From assembly GCA_039583875.1 (NCBI GenBank), contig CM077163.1, positions 228,834,646-228,898,645 on the forward strand: a stretch of 64,000 nt of DNA. Reading direction: 5' to 3'. The position numbers and the translations under genes are program-made. Origin of the DNA: Platanthera guangdongensis. Lineage: Eukaryota; Streptophyta; Magnoliopsida; Asparagales; Orchidaceae. The notes beneath the pieces were generated by a model that was given only the letters and a program-made list of their open reading frames with translations, did no database searches and was not told the DNA's origin. This document shows positions 34,100-46,061 of this stretch, piece after piece (position 1 is the stretch's first letter; the number at the start of each line of letters is the position of its first letter).

Positions 34100-36060
34100 G
34101 AGATTCAAACTCGCTTATTACAAATATGAATATTGTTCATTACATGTCGTCGGAGGCGAGTTAGGCTAACTAGAAAGAAGAAGAAAAAATTAAGTCCAAG
34201 GGGGCCGCTCTGGAGGGTGAGGATGTCGCCCTGCCCAGCCCATCTCGCGAGCCCGCCGGTAGTGCTCTGTGGCCACCAATATCGCATCATCGCCAAGCCG
34301 CAGTTGCTCGTTCATCCTCGCCAGTCGGCTTGCAGAGCTCATGCTCGCGCACATCCCAACCAACTCGTCGAGAGCGAGCTAAAGATGGTGGTCATTCATC
34401 GCTATCCGTCGGTCGATCTCTCCGATCATGTGGAAGCGAGCCTCGTAGTTCTTCAAGCTGCCCCGAAGCTCTTCCATCCTACCCATCCTCACCTACAACG
34501 ATGAAATACGGCGGTGTGGCTCGCAAATAGCGAGTTGGTCGAACTTGGACTCCAACTCCAAGTTGGCGCGAGCGGCTGCGTGGCGATATGCGCTTCCTGA
34601 CAGCCCGATGGCGTCAAGGAAAGCCGCTCTAGGGGTTGCAGGGCGATCTGTCAAAACGGGAACTTCACCCAATCAGAATTCGGCATCGACGATCAAGTCA
34701 GCACAATAATGACGTTACCTTAGCAAGGCGATCGAGACCACCGAGGAGAGTGGTCGCGACCAAAAGATTATCGGTGACTCGAAGACGAACCGCCAGCGCG
34801 TTCGGCGGGCCTCCCTGTCTGCGACCTCCATGGTCGTGATCCCCGTTCCTCGGCGGGAAGTAGTTGGTCTGTTGTCTATCCGGCCTCTGAGTCGAGCTAT
34901 CCAGCAGAGGGGGTGGTGGCAGCACCGTACTCGACAACAGTGCCTGCGAGCTTGTCAGGGGTGGCGGTGGAGGCAAAGGAGTATTCCGAGCTGTCGCGAG
35001 GATGAATGGACAGCAGGGGGTGGCGGAGGCACGGGATACTCGGCTCCTGTTGTGGCTTGGATACGGCAGGAGATGGCGGCGGCAAAGGAGTGCTCTCCGC
35101 CTGCAGTGTAGCAGTTGCAGGGGAGACAAAAGCTTTGCCCATCCCGAGCTGAGGAGTCTTGGCTGTCGCGAGCTCCTTTCTCACAGGAACATCCTTGCTC
35201 GCAGAAGGAATTTCCCCTACCGAGGAAGCAGGTACTTCGGTTGCCTTCCTGGAGCCAATATTGATCCACACAGTGTGTGGAATTTAAACTTGCTTACCTG
35301 CTTTGAGAGCGATCAACGGGGCCATTCGCAGAGGAGTGGCATCCTGCACCACGACGACATCATTTGGTGGGAGACCTGCGTGGGAGAAAATCAAGTTAGT
35401 AAAAACTTCGGCAACCGACTAAGAACACAATAGCATCGGCGAGATGCCACCTAATGAGGCAACGAGGTTAGTCTGTTCATGTGCTTGAACATTGACGACC
35501 TCGGGGGTTGGAGGGGTGATCAGTGATTTGAGGAGATCGGCGTCATGTACTGATATATCGGGAATATCGTCCAGCCCAAGCTTGTCAAGGAGCTGTAGGG
35601 TATTCAGAGGCGATGTGAGATCCTCGGTCGTCGGGGCGACATCCTTCGGCGATGACGGAGGGTTATCGATTTTGGGGATATGCGGTTTTTTGGATTTCTT
35701 CGTCTTATTCTTTTTTCTAGGAGGCAATTTGGCAGAAACTTCACCCGCTCGCGTCCTTTTCGGCTTGGAGGGCCGGATGAAGCCAATCAACACATTAAGG
35801 CTCTGTTTGAGAAGTTCCTCGTCAGCTTTCGACATATCGGTGAGCTCCAGTAGGTATACCTCGAAATTCACCCCCTTATTTATAGGGGTCGACGGGCACC
35901 AGCGAGATGCGAGTAGTTCAGAAATTCGACATAGCAGTTCGCCAAATAAGTGTTGGATGATTCTTTTCGAGCTCCTACGTTGCTCGAAAAGAGTGGGGAT
36001 TGTGTACAACTCATATTCGTCGAGGAGAGGCCCCACCAAGTCCAGGTCAGCACAAATCAA
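34100..36060 (-). pseudogene. Antisense Tat gene A, multi-exon, unknown function
   Basis: Main exon 36060-35419 (213 codons): YELYTIPTLFEQRRSSKRI, then a basic block (PPRKKNKTKKSKKPHIPK) like a nuclear localisation signal. A 78-bp exon at 35375-35298 is bounded by CACGCAG|GTCTCC and AAAGCAG|GTAAGC. A proline/serine-rich exon follows (about 35271-34890), then coiled-coil-like pieces (about 34620-34230) with stops. The start is unclear: more coding-like sequence lies at 36075-36180. I do not recognise the family. Position and strand suggest a second extra ORF of the Tat element. Confidence 0.45.
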
Positions 36061-36161
36061 AATTAAAAAGTAAAGATGGAGGTCAGGGTCAACGCGCCAA
36101 CATACCGAAGGCCTGGGCGAGTATGGCGAGCTTCCCTCGCATACTCACCAGTAAGCGACTA

Positions 36162-36560
36162 GGTGTGATACTCTCCCAGTCATGCGAGCTCCTCTAGGAA
36201 GTCGTCGAGTCACCAAGGGGTGGGGTATAAATATACCCCCCCCCCCCCTCGGGATTTCCCTATAAATAGGACCCCAGGGGTATGAGGTGAGACACGAAAA
36301 ATCCCTGCAAGGATCTCGCGAGCTCCACCTTTTTGATACTAGCTGAGCCTTTGGATTCTTTTCCTTAGAGACCAGGTCGCGACCTCGTGACTTTGTTACC
36401 AGCTAGTCTCCCTCGTACCCAGCTCGCCCAATATTGGTTGTGGAGGGGTTACTTCTTTCAAGCATTCGGGTATGTGGTGGGACCTTCCTACTGCAGCATC
36501 TGGGGTCTTGTTTGTTGCTTTTCTTCATCCAAGTCACTTGGGCTATCTAGCCTTGCTACG
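36162..36560 (+). repeat. Possible Tat 3' LTR remnant
   Basis: TGTGATACTCTCCCAGTC at about 36162 could be an LTR start, and a plus-strand TATA box (CTATAAATAGG, 36260-36270) follows a run of 13 C at 36236-36248. The far end is not defined; Copia RNase H sequence lies to the right. Confidence 0.35.
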
Positions 36561-37694
36561 AGGCCAGTAACTTTAGGCTGCTTCGATCCTATTTCTGAGG
36601 TTGGAAATTTTCCTGGCTTCAACACTGTCCTCTTTGCAGCCTGCAAAATCTGCATCTGAATAGTCAGTTAGTTCAAACTCCCCATTCCTAGGGTACCATA
36701 TATAACACCCTCATCCGCCATATGGGATATAACAGAAGGTCCGGTCACGCCCCATGTCATATTCTACGGACAGTCAGCGGAGTTACATATTAATACCAAA
36801 TCACTATGATACAATATCGAAACTTAACACAGAGCATTTTAGCGAAAGCTTTTAATTAAGTTAAAGAACCCATCACAGAACATGAATGTCCACTATAGCC
36901 CAAAGCAGGAATGAAAGAACAAATACACATAGAGTTTTAGCCTTATGGCCTTACAATGTTTTCTTAAACAATAAGTGTTTTACATACTTCGGCACGCAGG
37001 CCGACCATACATGAAAATAGTAAAAGTAAAACACTTTGCTTCAGCCTTCAAGGGCCAGCACTATAACAATGGCTTCAGCCCGCTACTTGCCACTTGGCTC
37101 ACATGTTCCTGCATGAACAACCCACTACACGATGGCAAAATAAAGCAATGGTCAGATAAAGCTGACCAAATTATAACGACCATGCCCCTTACTCGGGGCG
37201 GCAGTGCTCCTTCCCTGCAAATTATTAACAAAACCAAACATAGTAATGAAAGTGCAATTTAAGCACACTTCACCACAGGCGTAGGCACGGCGGTCGGACA
37301 CCCCGTGCTCTCAGGGCACATTCTCGGTGTCCAGACAAAAACCAGGGACGCACCACCATTCTCCAGACGGCAACAACTATAAGCATTTTGGTAGTCTTTA
37401 TGGCCTACGCAAGGCCTAAGACTCGTAACTATGTCAGCGACAGTCATCACTACCCACGGATGCTCTACATAGCTACTGAGTGGGTTCGGCCCTTTCCCGT
37501 TGCTCACATCATCAGGAAAACTACCATGACGTAAGGCAGCCTCCCCATTCCCATTTCTCCAATCATACATAACCCTGTTATGATTCACGGGTGGCTCGCA
37601 TACCACCTGGCTGGGCTCCCAGAGCTCTCAGCCCCACAACACAGGGCCCAGGTATCCACGACACAGGACATAAACAAAGCTCTCAAGGAGCTAC

Positions 37695-39309
37695 TGTAAC
37701 AACTTGAGAGGACCACAACATCACCCGGCCCACCAGCAGCCCAAGATTGAGGGTTAGAGGCTCACTGCGTAACAGTGCAGCATGCCCGCCCCATGGCACC
37801 ACGGTGGTACAGCCAGAATCTACAAGGCCTGCAGGTCGTACACCCCAACCCATCTCTGTGACTGTTTCTCACCACGGAAGGTTGTTGCTGGGGTTCGAAC
37901 CCGCAACCTTGATAACACACTCTTCCAACAGTGACTATCACCAACTGAAGCTAACACACTCTTCCAACAGTGACTATCACCAACTGAGCTTCAGTTGGTG
38001 ATAGTCACTGTTGGAAGAGTGTGTTATCAAGGTTGCGGGTTCGAACCCCAGCAACAACCTTCTGTGGTGAGAAACAGTCACGGAGATGGGTTGGGGTGTA
38101 CGGCCTGCAGGCCTTGTAGATTCTGGTTGTACCACCGTGGAGCCTTGGGGCGGGCATGCTGCACTATTACGCAGTGGGCCTCTGACACTCAACCTTGGGC
38201 TGCTGGTGGGCCGGGCGATGTCGTGGTCCTCCCAGGTCGTTACATAAAAGTGCACTTTTATGTAATGTCCCAGCTTAGAGCTCAGAGGCCCACGGCGTAA
38301 CCGTGTAGCTTATCTCAGCCCGATGCCCAGCTACAGGACTGCAATCCGTGCCACCCAAACCCATCTCTGGTATGTTTCTCAACACAGTGGGTTTTTGAGC
38401 ATGTTAGGTTTCGAACCCAACACCTCCTTGATAAGGCACCTTCCACAGTCCTCATCACAAATTGAGCTGCATCTCAGCTGGTGATAAGTACTGTGGAAGG
38501 TGCTTTATCAAGGAGGCGTGGTTTCGAATCCATGTGTTTGTAAAAACCCGTTGTGCTGAGAAACATGCCAGAGATGGGTTTGGGTGGCACGGACTGCAGT
38601 CCTGTAGCGGGGCACCAGGGCGAGACAAGCTGCATGGTTACATCATGGGCCTCTGAGCTCCTTCTACAGTGCTCATCACCAGCTGAGCTACAGCTCAGTT
38701 GGTGATGAGGATTGTGGAAGGTGTCTTATCAATGTGGCGTGGGTTCGAGTCCCCGCGTTTCCAAAAACCCGATGTGGTGAGAAACAGGCCAGAGATTGGT
38801 TTGGGTGGCACGGACTGCAGTCCTGTAGCAGGGCACCGGGGCGAGACCTGCTGCACGGTTACGTTGTGGGCCTCTGAGCTCTAAATCGGGACGATACAAA
38901 AAAAGTGCACTTTTATGTAACTTCCCGGTTTAGAGCTCAGAGGCCCACAACGTAACCGTCCAGCGTGTCTCGCCCCGGTGCCTCGCTACAGGACTGCAGT
39001 CCGTGCCACCCAAACTCATCTCTGGCCTGTTTCTCAGCACAGCGGGTTTTTGAGCATGCCAGGTTTCGAAACCAACACCTCCTTGATAGGGAAGCTTCCA
39101 CAGTCCTCATCACCAGCTGAGCTTCCACAGTCCTCATCGAAATGAGGTGTTGATTTCGAAACCTGGCATGCTAAAAAACCCGATGTGCTGAGAAATAGGC
39201 CAGAGATGGGTTTGGGTGGCACAGACCACCGTCCTATAGCGGGGCACCGGGGCGAGACACGCTGTACGGTTACGTTGTGGGCCTCTGAGCTCTAAACCGG
39301 GACGTTACA
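37695..39309. mobile_element. Alternating-palindrome element with tRNA-like units
   Basis: 1615 bp, starting TGTAACAACTTGAG and ending GGGACGTTACA, with GCTAC on both sides (37690-37694 and 39310-39314). It consists of three hairpins in a row: 37695-38245, about 38262-38896 and about 38917-39309. Each has arms of about 200-290 bp. They are joined by AAAAGTGCACTTTTA spacers, themselves palindromic. In one orientation each arm has an A-box-like AGCTCAGTTGGTGATGAG and a B box, GGTTCGAGTCC (for example 38692-38709 and 38742-38752), as in tRNA-derived sequences. There is no coding capacity. The 5-bp duplication and TG..CA ends resemble integrase-mediated insertion. Confidence 0.75.
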
Positions 39310-40340
39310 GCTACCACCTGCGGTAGCACTACCGTCGCGCGGTATCTGGCAAAAATGTGATTCTACCCAGTTTTTTGGGTGCTCCTTGGAGTTAGTCCCC
39401 AAGATTCCCTGCTGTAATCTACCATGTAAAAACCCGAAAAACAAACATCACAGAGTCTTCTCCGGTCAATACAATAATAATGAAAACAACACCAATCCAG
39501 ACCAACCTATCTGGATGGGCTTCATACACCATGTCTATGTTCATACTTTTGATTCTGAACTTTATATGCAAAAACTACGGGGATATACTGTATCTACCCG
39601 AAGGAAAACCTCACACTCACCGCACACTCGCGGGAGAGGGTTTCCTATACAAAAGGAAGAGGACTTCACATGTCCAAGTTGAGGATTGTTACCATTTGCG
39701 CTCTCTTTGGTGCCATGCCAAAGATCTAGACAGATGAACGCGACCGTAATGATCTTGCCTCCACAGATCCAGACTCGGCATGCGAATCGAGTTTTCGAAA
39801 CCTCAACGACGGTGAGATCTACCATGCGGCACCGGTGTTCCTCCTCCACGAAAACTACGAACTCCAAAAGAAATGGAGTGAAAACGCCCAAACCAGACAT
39901 CTATAAAAAGCTACAACCGCACGGTAACTAGCTACCGCCAAGCAGTACATTAATTCAACGCCTCATTTCGAGCGCAACCTCCCAAACTTTCCAATCACAG
40001 GCCGACACGTGGCCAGCGCCGTTACGGTTTCACTACCATTATGTGGTAGAACGCTAACGCTACTCGATAGATATCATCGGTTACGAGACGACACCAACCG
40101 CTATTGCTAGTGGTAACACTATCGCCAGGCGATAGCTTCCCGAGAGATCGGCCAGAATAATTCCCCTGCTATCGCCCCGCGTTAACAACTTTCCACCGTG
40201 CGGTAACATCTTTCTCGAGAACTCAACGCTCTCTCGAGAACTCAATGCTTTCTTAAGAACTCAACGCTCTTGAAGCAAACCCTGGAGCTACTGTCGTGCG
40301 GTAACTAGCTACCACCGAGAGATAACCCCCAGAGAAACAT
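39310..40340. repeat. GGTAGC/GCTACC dyad array in the solo LTR
   Basis: Words such as GCTACCACCTGCGGTAGC, ACCGCACGGTAACTAGCTAC and GCGATAGC recur at 39310-39350 and 39910-40330. They fill the U3 start of this LTR, where related LTRs have ACACGGGCGTGT words. Confidence 0.65.
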
Positions 40341-43300
40341 CTCCCGCCTTATAAAATTTGGGGTGTTACACTATAGGCCAAGATCTGGTTTGCCATTAAG
40401 ATACCTCAAAATCCTCTTTGCAGTAGAGTAGTGAGATTCTTTAGGGCAAGCCTGATACCTAGCACAAACGCATGTATCATACATGATGTCTGGCCTACTT
40501 GAATTTAGATATAGAAGGGAGTCAATTATCCCTCTATATAAAGTTTCATCAATAAGTTTCCCCGCCTCATCTTTTCCTATATGCATACTTGACCTCATGA
40601 GAGTTTTCATGGTAGAGGAATTCTCCATATCAAATTTCTTGATTAACTCTGGTGAACTTACACTGTGATATGGACAAGTCATCATCAGTCTGTCTAACTT
40701 GGAGACCCAAGAAGAACTTAAGTTCACTCATACTGCTCATCTCAAACTTCCCTTGCATAATTTTGACAAACTTTTTGCAAAGGTTATCATCAGTAGATCC
40801 AAAGATAAGGTCATCTACATATATCTGGACTAGGATGATCTTACCCTTAGATTCCCTTAGGAATAAGGTCTGTCTATCTTCCCCCTTAAGAATTTGTTCT
40901 CAATGAGGAAGCTAGACAAAGTCTCATATCATGTTTTAGGGGCCTGCTTTAGCCCATACTGAGCTTTCCTAAGTCTAAAAACAGAATCATGTGAGTTAGG
41001 AACAACAAAACCTGGAGGCTACTCAATATAGACTTCTTATTTTAAGTCACCATTTAGGATGGCTGACTTCATATCCATCTTGTAGACCTTGAATCCCTTG
41101 TGTGCAACATATGAAAGGAACAATCCGATGGCCTCCAATCTTACTACAGGGGCAAAGGTTTGATCAAAATCAATACCTTCCTCTTGCATGTACCCCCTAG
41201 CTACTAGCCTTGCCTTATTCTTGATTATAATGTCATTTTCATCAAGTTTATTCCTATAAATCCACTTGACTCCAATGACATTATGGCCTTGTGGTCTTGA
41301 AACTAGCTTCCAGACCTTACATCTCTTAAACTGATTCAGTTCTTCTTGCATAGCAATAATCCAGAACTGATCTATATTGGCCTCTTCAAATTTATTTGGC
41401 TCAACCTGTGATAGGAAGCTTGAGTAGAGTGCTGTGTTGATGCTTCTGCTCCTGGTCACTACTCCTTGCCTGGCATCACCAATGATTTGGTCTTTTAGAT
41501 GATCCCTTAGATGCCTAATTGCTGGAGGCAATCTAGCTTCAGCTACAGGAGCAGCTTCTTGCTGGTCTTCATCCACCTCATTTGTGTCTTGCAGTCCCTA
41601 TACTGGAGCTGCTTCCTTGATGGTTAGTTGATCCATCATCTGTTTTATACCTGCATTACTAGAAGAGGAGCTTGGCAGCTCACTATTAATTATAGTAGAC
41701 TCATCAAAGACTATAAGCACAGACTCTTCTACAACTTGGATTTTCAAGTTGTACATCCTATAAGCTTTACTGTGATTGTTGTACCCAACAAAAATCTCAT
41801 CAAAGGACTTGACAACAAACTTAGTAACATAGGATTTCTCATTGTGAAGCACATGACATTTACTATCAAAGATTCTGAGATAGCCCAGATTTGATCTTCT
41901 GTTTTTCAAGATCTCATAGGGAGTCTTCTTATAGCTTTTGGTGATAGAGGTCCTGTTGAGGACATGACATGCAGTATTCACTGCCTCTGCCCAGAAATAT
42001 TCTGTGAGAGATGTATCGCTCAACAAAGTTCTTCCAGCCTCTATGAGAGTCCTATTTTTCCTCTCAACAATCCCATTTTGCTGGGGAGTTCTTGAAGAAG
42101 AAGATTCTTTATGAATCTCTTGCTCTTCATAGAACATTGTCATGCTTTCAGACTGGAATTCAGTTCCATGTTCACTTTTGATTTTGACTACTGAACTGTT
42201 AAACTCATTCTAAATTTGCTTGATAAACTTGATGAAGATGTCAATAGTTTTATTCTTTTTTTTTTGAGAAAGAACACTCAAGAAAACCTGGAATACTCAT
42301 CAACCACCACAAGGGTGTAGACTTTACTACCTAGACTATGAACTGACATAGGACCAAACAAGTCCATATGGAAGAGGTACAAACACTACACAGAGTCTTT
42401 GATCCTAATGCCTTTGAAGGAGGCATTAGTCTGCTTGTCCTTTTGGCATACTGAGCAAATGTCCTCCTTGGTGCACTTCACATTAGCACCATTCGTAACT
42501 AGATCTTGGTTAAAGAGCTTGTCAATAGTCTTATAATTCAAATGAGCTAGGCTCTTGTGCCATTGGACACAATATGAGACGTTTTCATTTGTCACTAGAC
42601 AAATAAGAGAGTCTGCATCTAGACAGAGAAAGTTTAAGCAATAAACATTTTCACTGCTAGTGTCTGTCAAGATGACCTTTGGTCACTTGACCTCTTAATT
42701 TGGCACTCCTCCTTTTGGAAGACAATAACATAGCCAAGATCATAAAGTTGGCTTATGCTTATGAGGTTGTGTTGCAAACCTTCAACATAAGCCACTTTTG
42801 TGATGGTGACTATGTTATTTGTAATCTTACCATAGCCTTTAGTCACCCCTCTATCTGAACCACCAAAGATAACCTTGGGTCCATCTTTCACTGGAGTGTA
42901 CTCCTTCAAGTTGCTCTTTGTCCCAGTCAAGTGCTTGAAATAAACACTGTCCAAGTACCATATAGGGGTATGACCACTTGAATTATCCTGCATCACACTA
43001 TTTACTTTACCTTAGGACCCCAATTTCTATTGGGTCATAGGTGCATGTTAGTCTTAGAATGAACTTGTCTACCAGCAGCATTTCTGACTGGGAGACATAC
43101 AACTACTCTTAACACATTTGGATTGTGTTGGAAGTCTACAGCAAAGTGGCCGACATTGGCGCAGCACCAACATTCATGAATGTTGTATCTTCTTTGAATG
43201 TTTTGTCTGCTCTGAATGCCAGCAACAGCAAGTTTCTTTTCAGAAAGCATGCTTCTGATAGCATCAGATACATCCAAACCAGGCTTGCTAGAAGGCTGAC

Positions 43301-43466
43301 CTTTGGTCTGATTCTTTGTTGAATGGTTCTGAACCTTTACTGTAGCCATATTCTTAAGAGAGGGGGCTGAAACACCAAAGATAAATGGTCCATTTGAATT
43401 TCTTCATGAGCAGCCTTTAAGGCACTCACTTTGTTATACCTTCCACCCTGACTGTGAACATCTTTA

Positions 43467-43985
43467 TTATAACACCTCGCATGTAATGACCGTATAATAT
43501 GGGTCCGGTCGGGGCCCCACAGCATACAGACGTCACAGCTTAAGCATTATAAGATGATATAAACTATCCAAACTCAAAACTCAGATTACAGCAGCGGAAA
43601 CATACAACTAAATAGGAAGTTATCTACTAATCCAAGAGTATCAGAATGGCCTTAAGGCCTTACACATCATAAGTACAAAAATTGAAAGACATCAATATCA
43701 AACATCAACGTACATAAGCACCCCTAAGCTACCTCGGCATGCAAGCTGGAAATATAGATCATGGAGCGAAATATTCAAAAAGACATAGGCTACTGAATAT
43801 AGAAATAACTTCATGAGTCTTAGGACTTTTTGGCCGGTGAGCTTGCTCCCGCTTGCGATCTTTGACCTGTAAAAATTGGAGTAATGTGGGTCAGAAAAGG
43901 CTGACCTCGACTGTGTAACCAACACATCTCCTCCCGACCGTCCCTAACTGCTACTGGCAGGTGCCTACCATCACATAGTTATGTA
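43467..43985 (-). repeat. Tekay-like LTR end fragment
   Basis: On the minus strand it ends ..CGAGGTGTTATA at 43467 after GGGGCCCCGACCGGACCC, the text found at the ends of the other Tekay-type LTRs (GGGCCCCGGCCGGAC). It also has the GGCCTTAAGGCCTTAC block. It is a diverged subfamily. Confidence 0.55.
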
Positions 43986-44013
43986 GGAGGATTAAGATGA
44001 TTCTCTTCCTCTC

Positions 44014-44835
44014 CTAGGCAGTTACAGTATCTTCTATAGGAATTTCTACATTATTTCTAGTGTGTAATTCTAGATCAGGTGAATCAGCTATATTTAACTT
44101 TTCCATCCTAGAGTCTACATCACCTAGACTAGAGTTGTAAGAGATTTCATTATATAAAATAGAAGGTTCATCAAAAACTACATTAATTGATTCTTCTACA
44201 ACTTGATATTTCAAGTTGTAGATTATGTATGCTTTGCTATGAACACTATACCCTACAAAGATTACTTCATATGATTTCTCTGAAAACTTGGTTAGATAAG
44301 TTTTCCCATTGTCCAATACATAACACTTACTACCAAAAATATTGAAGTAGGACAGATTTAGTTTTTTGTCTTTCATTAGTTCATATGGAGTCTTGTTGTG
44401 ATTCTTGTTGATCAATGCTCTATTCTGAACATTGCATGCTGTGTTTACAGCCTCAACCCAGAAATATTCTGGAAGAGATGTATCACTCAGCATTGTTCTA
44501 GCTGCCTCAATGAGAGTTCTATTTTTCCTCTCAGTAACTTCATTTTGTCGTGGTGTTCTTGGAGTTGAGAACTTCTAAAAGATCCCTAGTTCCTTACAGA
44601 AATTTGTCATCTTTTCAGATTAAAATTTTGTACCATGGTCACTTCTAAGTTTGACCACAGAACATCCCATCTTATTCTGAACTTGTTTGACAAAATCAAC
44701 AAGGATGTCTAGTGTTTCAGTCTTTCTCCTTAAGAAGCATACCCAAGCAAACCTAGAGTGATCATCCACAATAACATAGGTATAGGACTTTCTACCCAAA
44801 CTAAGAACTTGCATAGGACCAAATAGATCCATATG
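44014..44835 (-). pseudogene. Copia integrase fragment
   Basis: Minus strand: MDLFGPMQVLSLGRKSYTYV, SRFAWVCFLRRKTETLD, LRSDHGTKF (second catalytic Asp kept), then LPEYFWVEAVNTAC and NLKYQVVEESINVVFDEP. A stop and frame change fall at about 44577. It is SIRE-like but distinct from the neighbour at 41598-42380. Both ends are abrupt, with LTR-like DNA on each side. Confidence 0.75.
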
Positions 44836-45990
44836 AAGTAATTATAGACACCCTGCAGGTCAGCACTTCGTATGCAAAATACAATAACATGTAAAACTAT
44901 AAAAACATGTTTGGATGTCTCATACAACAAACATGTTTCTAAGTTGAGTATGTAAAATAAAGGGGCTTATAAGGCAGCATGAATGCAATCCTGGGTTTCA
45001 CCTAAGGCACCCTAAAACGTATGCTTCTAACACATCATCACATCGAGTACTTCCAATTTTCTCATCGACGTTCAAGCTGCAAACACAAGGGTACTCTAAT
45101 TTCCCCCAACGGCATTCAAGTCGCCACACAGAACTCTTGTCTAGGCCCCACCCGCTCAAACCCCGGGCTTGCCTACAAGCTCTGACTTCTCAAGTCATGA
45201 TTTCGTCATTCAAACAAACTGATGCTAATAACCCTTGCTAGACCCCACCTGTTCGCGATGACCCAGGCCCGGCTTCAATATCGGTACCAAGTCCACTGAA
45301 GGAGGCCCAGTGGGACCCAGCTGGGATCGTCCGGGCTTGTCCAAAGCTTGACATTCTCGTAAGTTCCACAGAAGGCGACTTGTCTCGCCGAGACACTCTC
45401 CACACATGACTTGCAACGTCACGGGCTAGTCAGCCGACCACAGAGACAAACCACGCCTTAGCACATCTCAATCACATATCGTTCCCATCCTAATCCAACA
45501 TTTGTAACATAACATCCCCGTGCCCCCGCGTGTAATCTAATTCCCACCGGTCTGGTTCTGTCCTCACGTACTCACACAAAAAAGGGGAAAACATCATCAC
45601 AAATGACGTCTTGCCGCTAACGGATTTCTACAAAATCCTTAAGCCTCGTTATGCAACATCACCGAGTCAGACTAACGGTCGCGACTACGGCTTCGCCCAC
45701 AATGCCTAATCCACTAACGGAGCGGATCTCTAATGCAATATCATGCCGAGGACGGACACAATCGACCCTGTGGCTCATCTTGAGTCATGACAACCTGAAT
45801 CCCTCTCACTTGAGAGATCTGGTGCCTAAAATGTTTGAAATAAAGCAAGAAAATAGTAGATGTCATGCACGCATCCTAAAACCGAGAGGATAAATGTTAT
45901 TACCCTACGACTCTTCTTCCTAGCCATGTGTTGGGTACATTGGAATATATGTACCTGATTTGAATAAGCCTCGCCCTACTCAATGATATA
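44836..45990 (-). other. LTR-like sequence without genes
   Basis: No ORF with a known domain. It may be the rest of the LTR whose end is at 43467, since plus-strand words such as ACCCCACCTGTTCGCGATGA occur in AC-rich text like other minus-strand LTR bodies here. I could not align it with confidence. Confidence 0.35.
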
Positions 45991-46061
45991 CATCATGGTG
46001 TATTTGATGTGTTTTTGAGTTGATGTGTGCAGGTTAAGTAATTGCAGGGAAAGCTGAAAAG

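Larger units (their letters stand above)
25130..36560 (+). mobile_element. 5'-truncated Tat-lineage element with antisense genes
   Basis: It begins in mid-gag at the joint with the Athila PBS, runs through protease, RT, RNase H and integrase pieces (to 28745), then a repeat-rich 3' region, two antisense gene remnants (30821-36170) and a probable 3' LTR start. This order (gag-pro-RT-RH-IN, antisense extra ORF, LTR) is known for some Tat/Retand elements. The right limit is approximate. Confidence 0.65.
36701..40370 (-). mobile_element. Tekay-type solo LTR inside Copia RNase H
   Basis: Minus-strand ends: TGTAACACCCC (40370) and GGGTGTTATA (36701). Flanks are CCATA (36696-36700) and CTATA (40371-40375), a 5-bp target duplication with one change. 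The Copia RNase H frame is continuous across it. Without the nested palindromic element it is about 2.05 kb. It matches the LTR at 54116-56412 in blocks, for example CTGACCAAATTATAACGACC near 37162. Confidence 0.8.
36570..43460 (-). pseudogene. SIRE-like Copia gag-pol remnant, split by a solo LTR
   Basis: Reading from 43460 down: Gag end with degenerate zinc knuckle (CWCCANVGHF); protease WYLDSVYFKHLTG near 42960 (active-site glycine lost); pre-integrase WHKSLAHLN; integrase with TPQQNGIVERKNRTL (42060-42105); RT start [20 protein letters not shown] (41250-41320) and the FGSTDDN block near 40790; then RNase H. The RNase H is cut at 40370 and resumes left of 36700 with TDYSDADFAGCK. Many stops and frameshifts are present. 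It is closely related to the element at 48050-51511. Confidence 0.75.

Noticed and set aside
36387..36659. Plus-strand ORF of 90 codons
   Set aside because: It lies antisense to the Copia RNase H remnant (YSDADFAGC on the minus strand).
38692..38770. Functional tRNA gene
   Set aside because: A-box and B-box-like sequences are present but there is no acceptor stem pairing or anticodon arm I can fold; it is part of a repeated palindromic arm.
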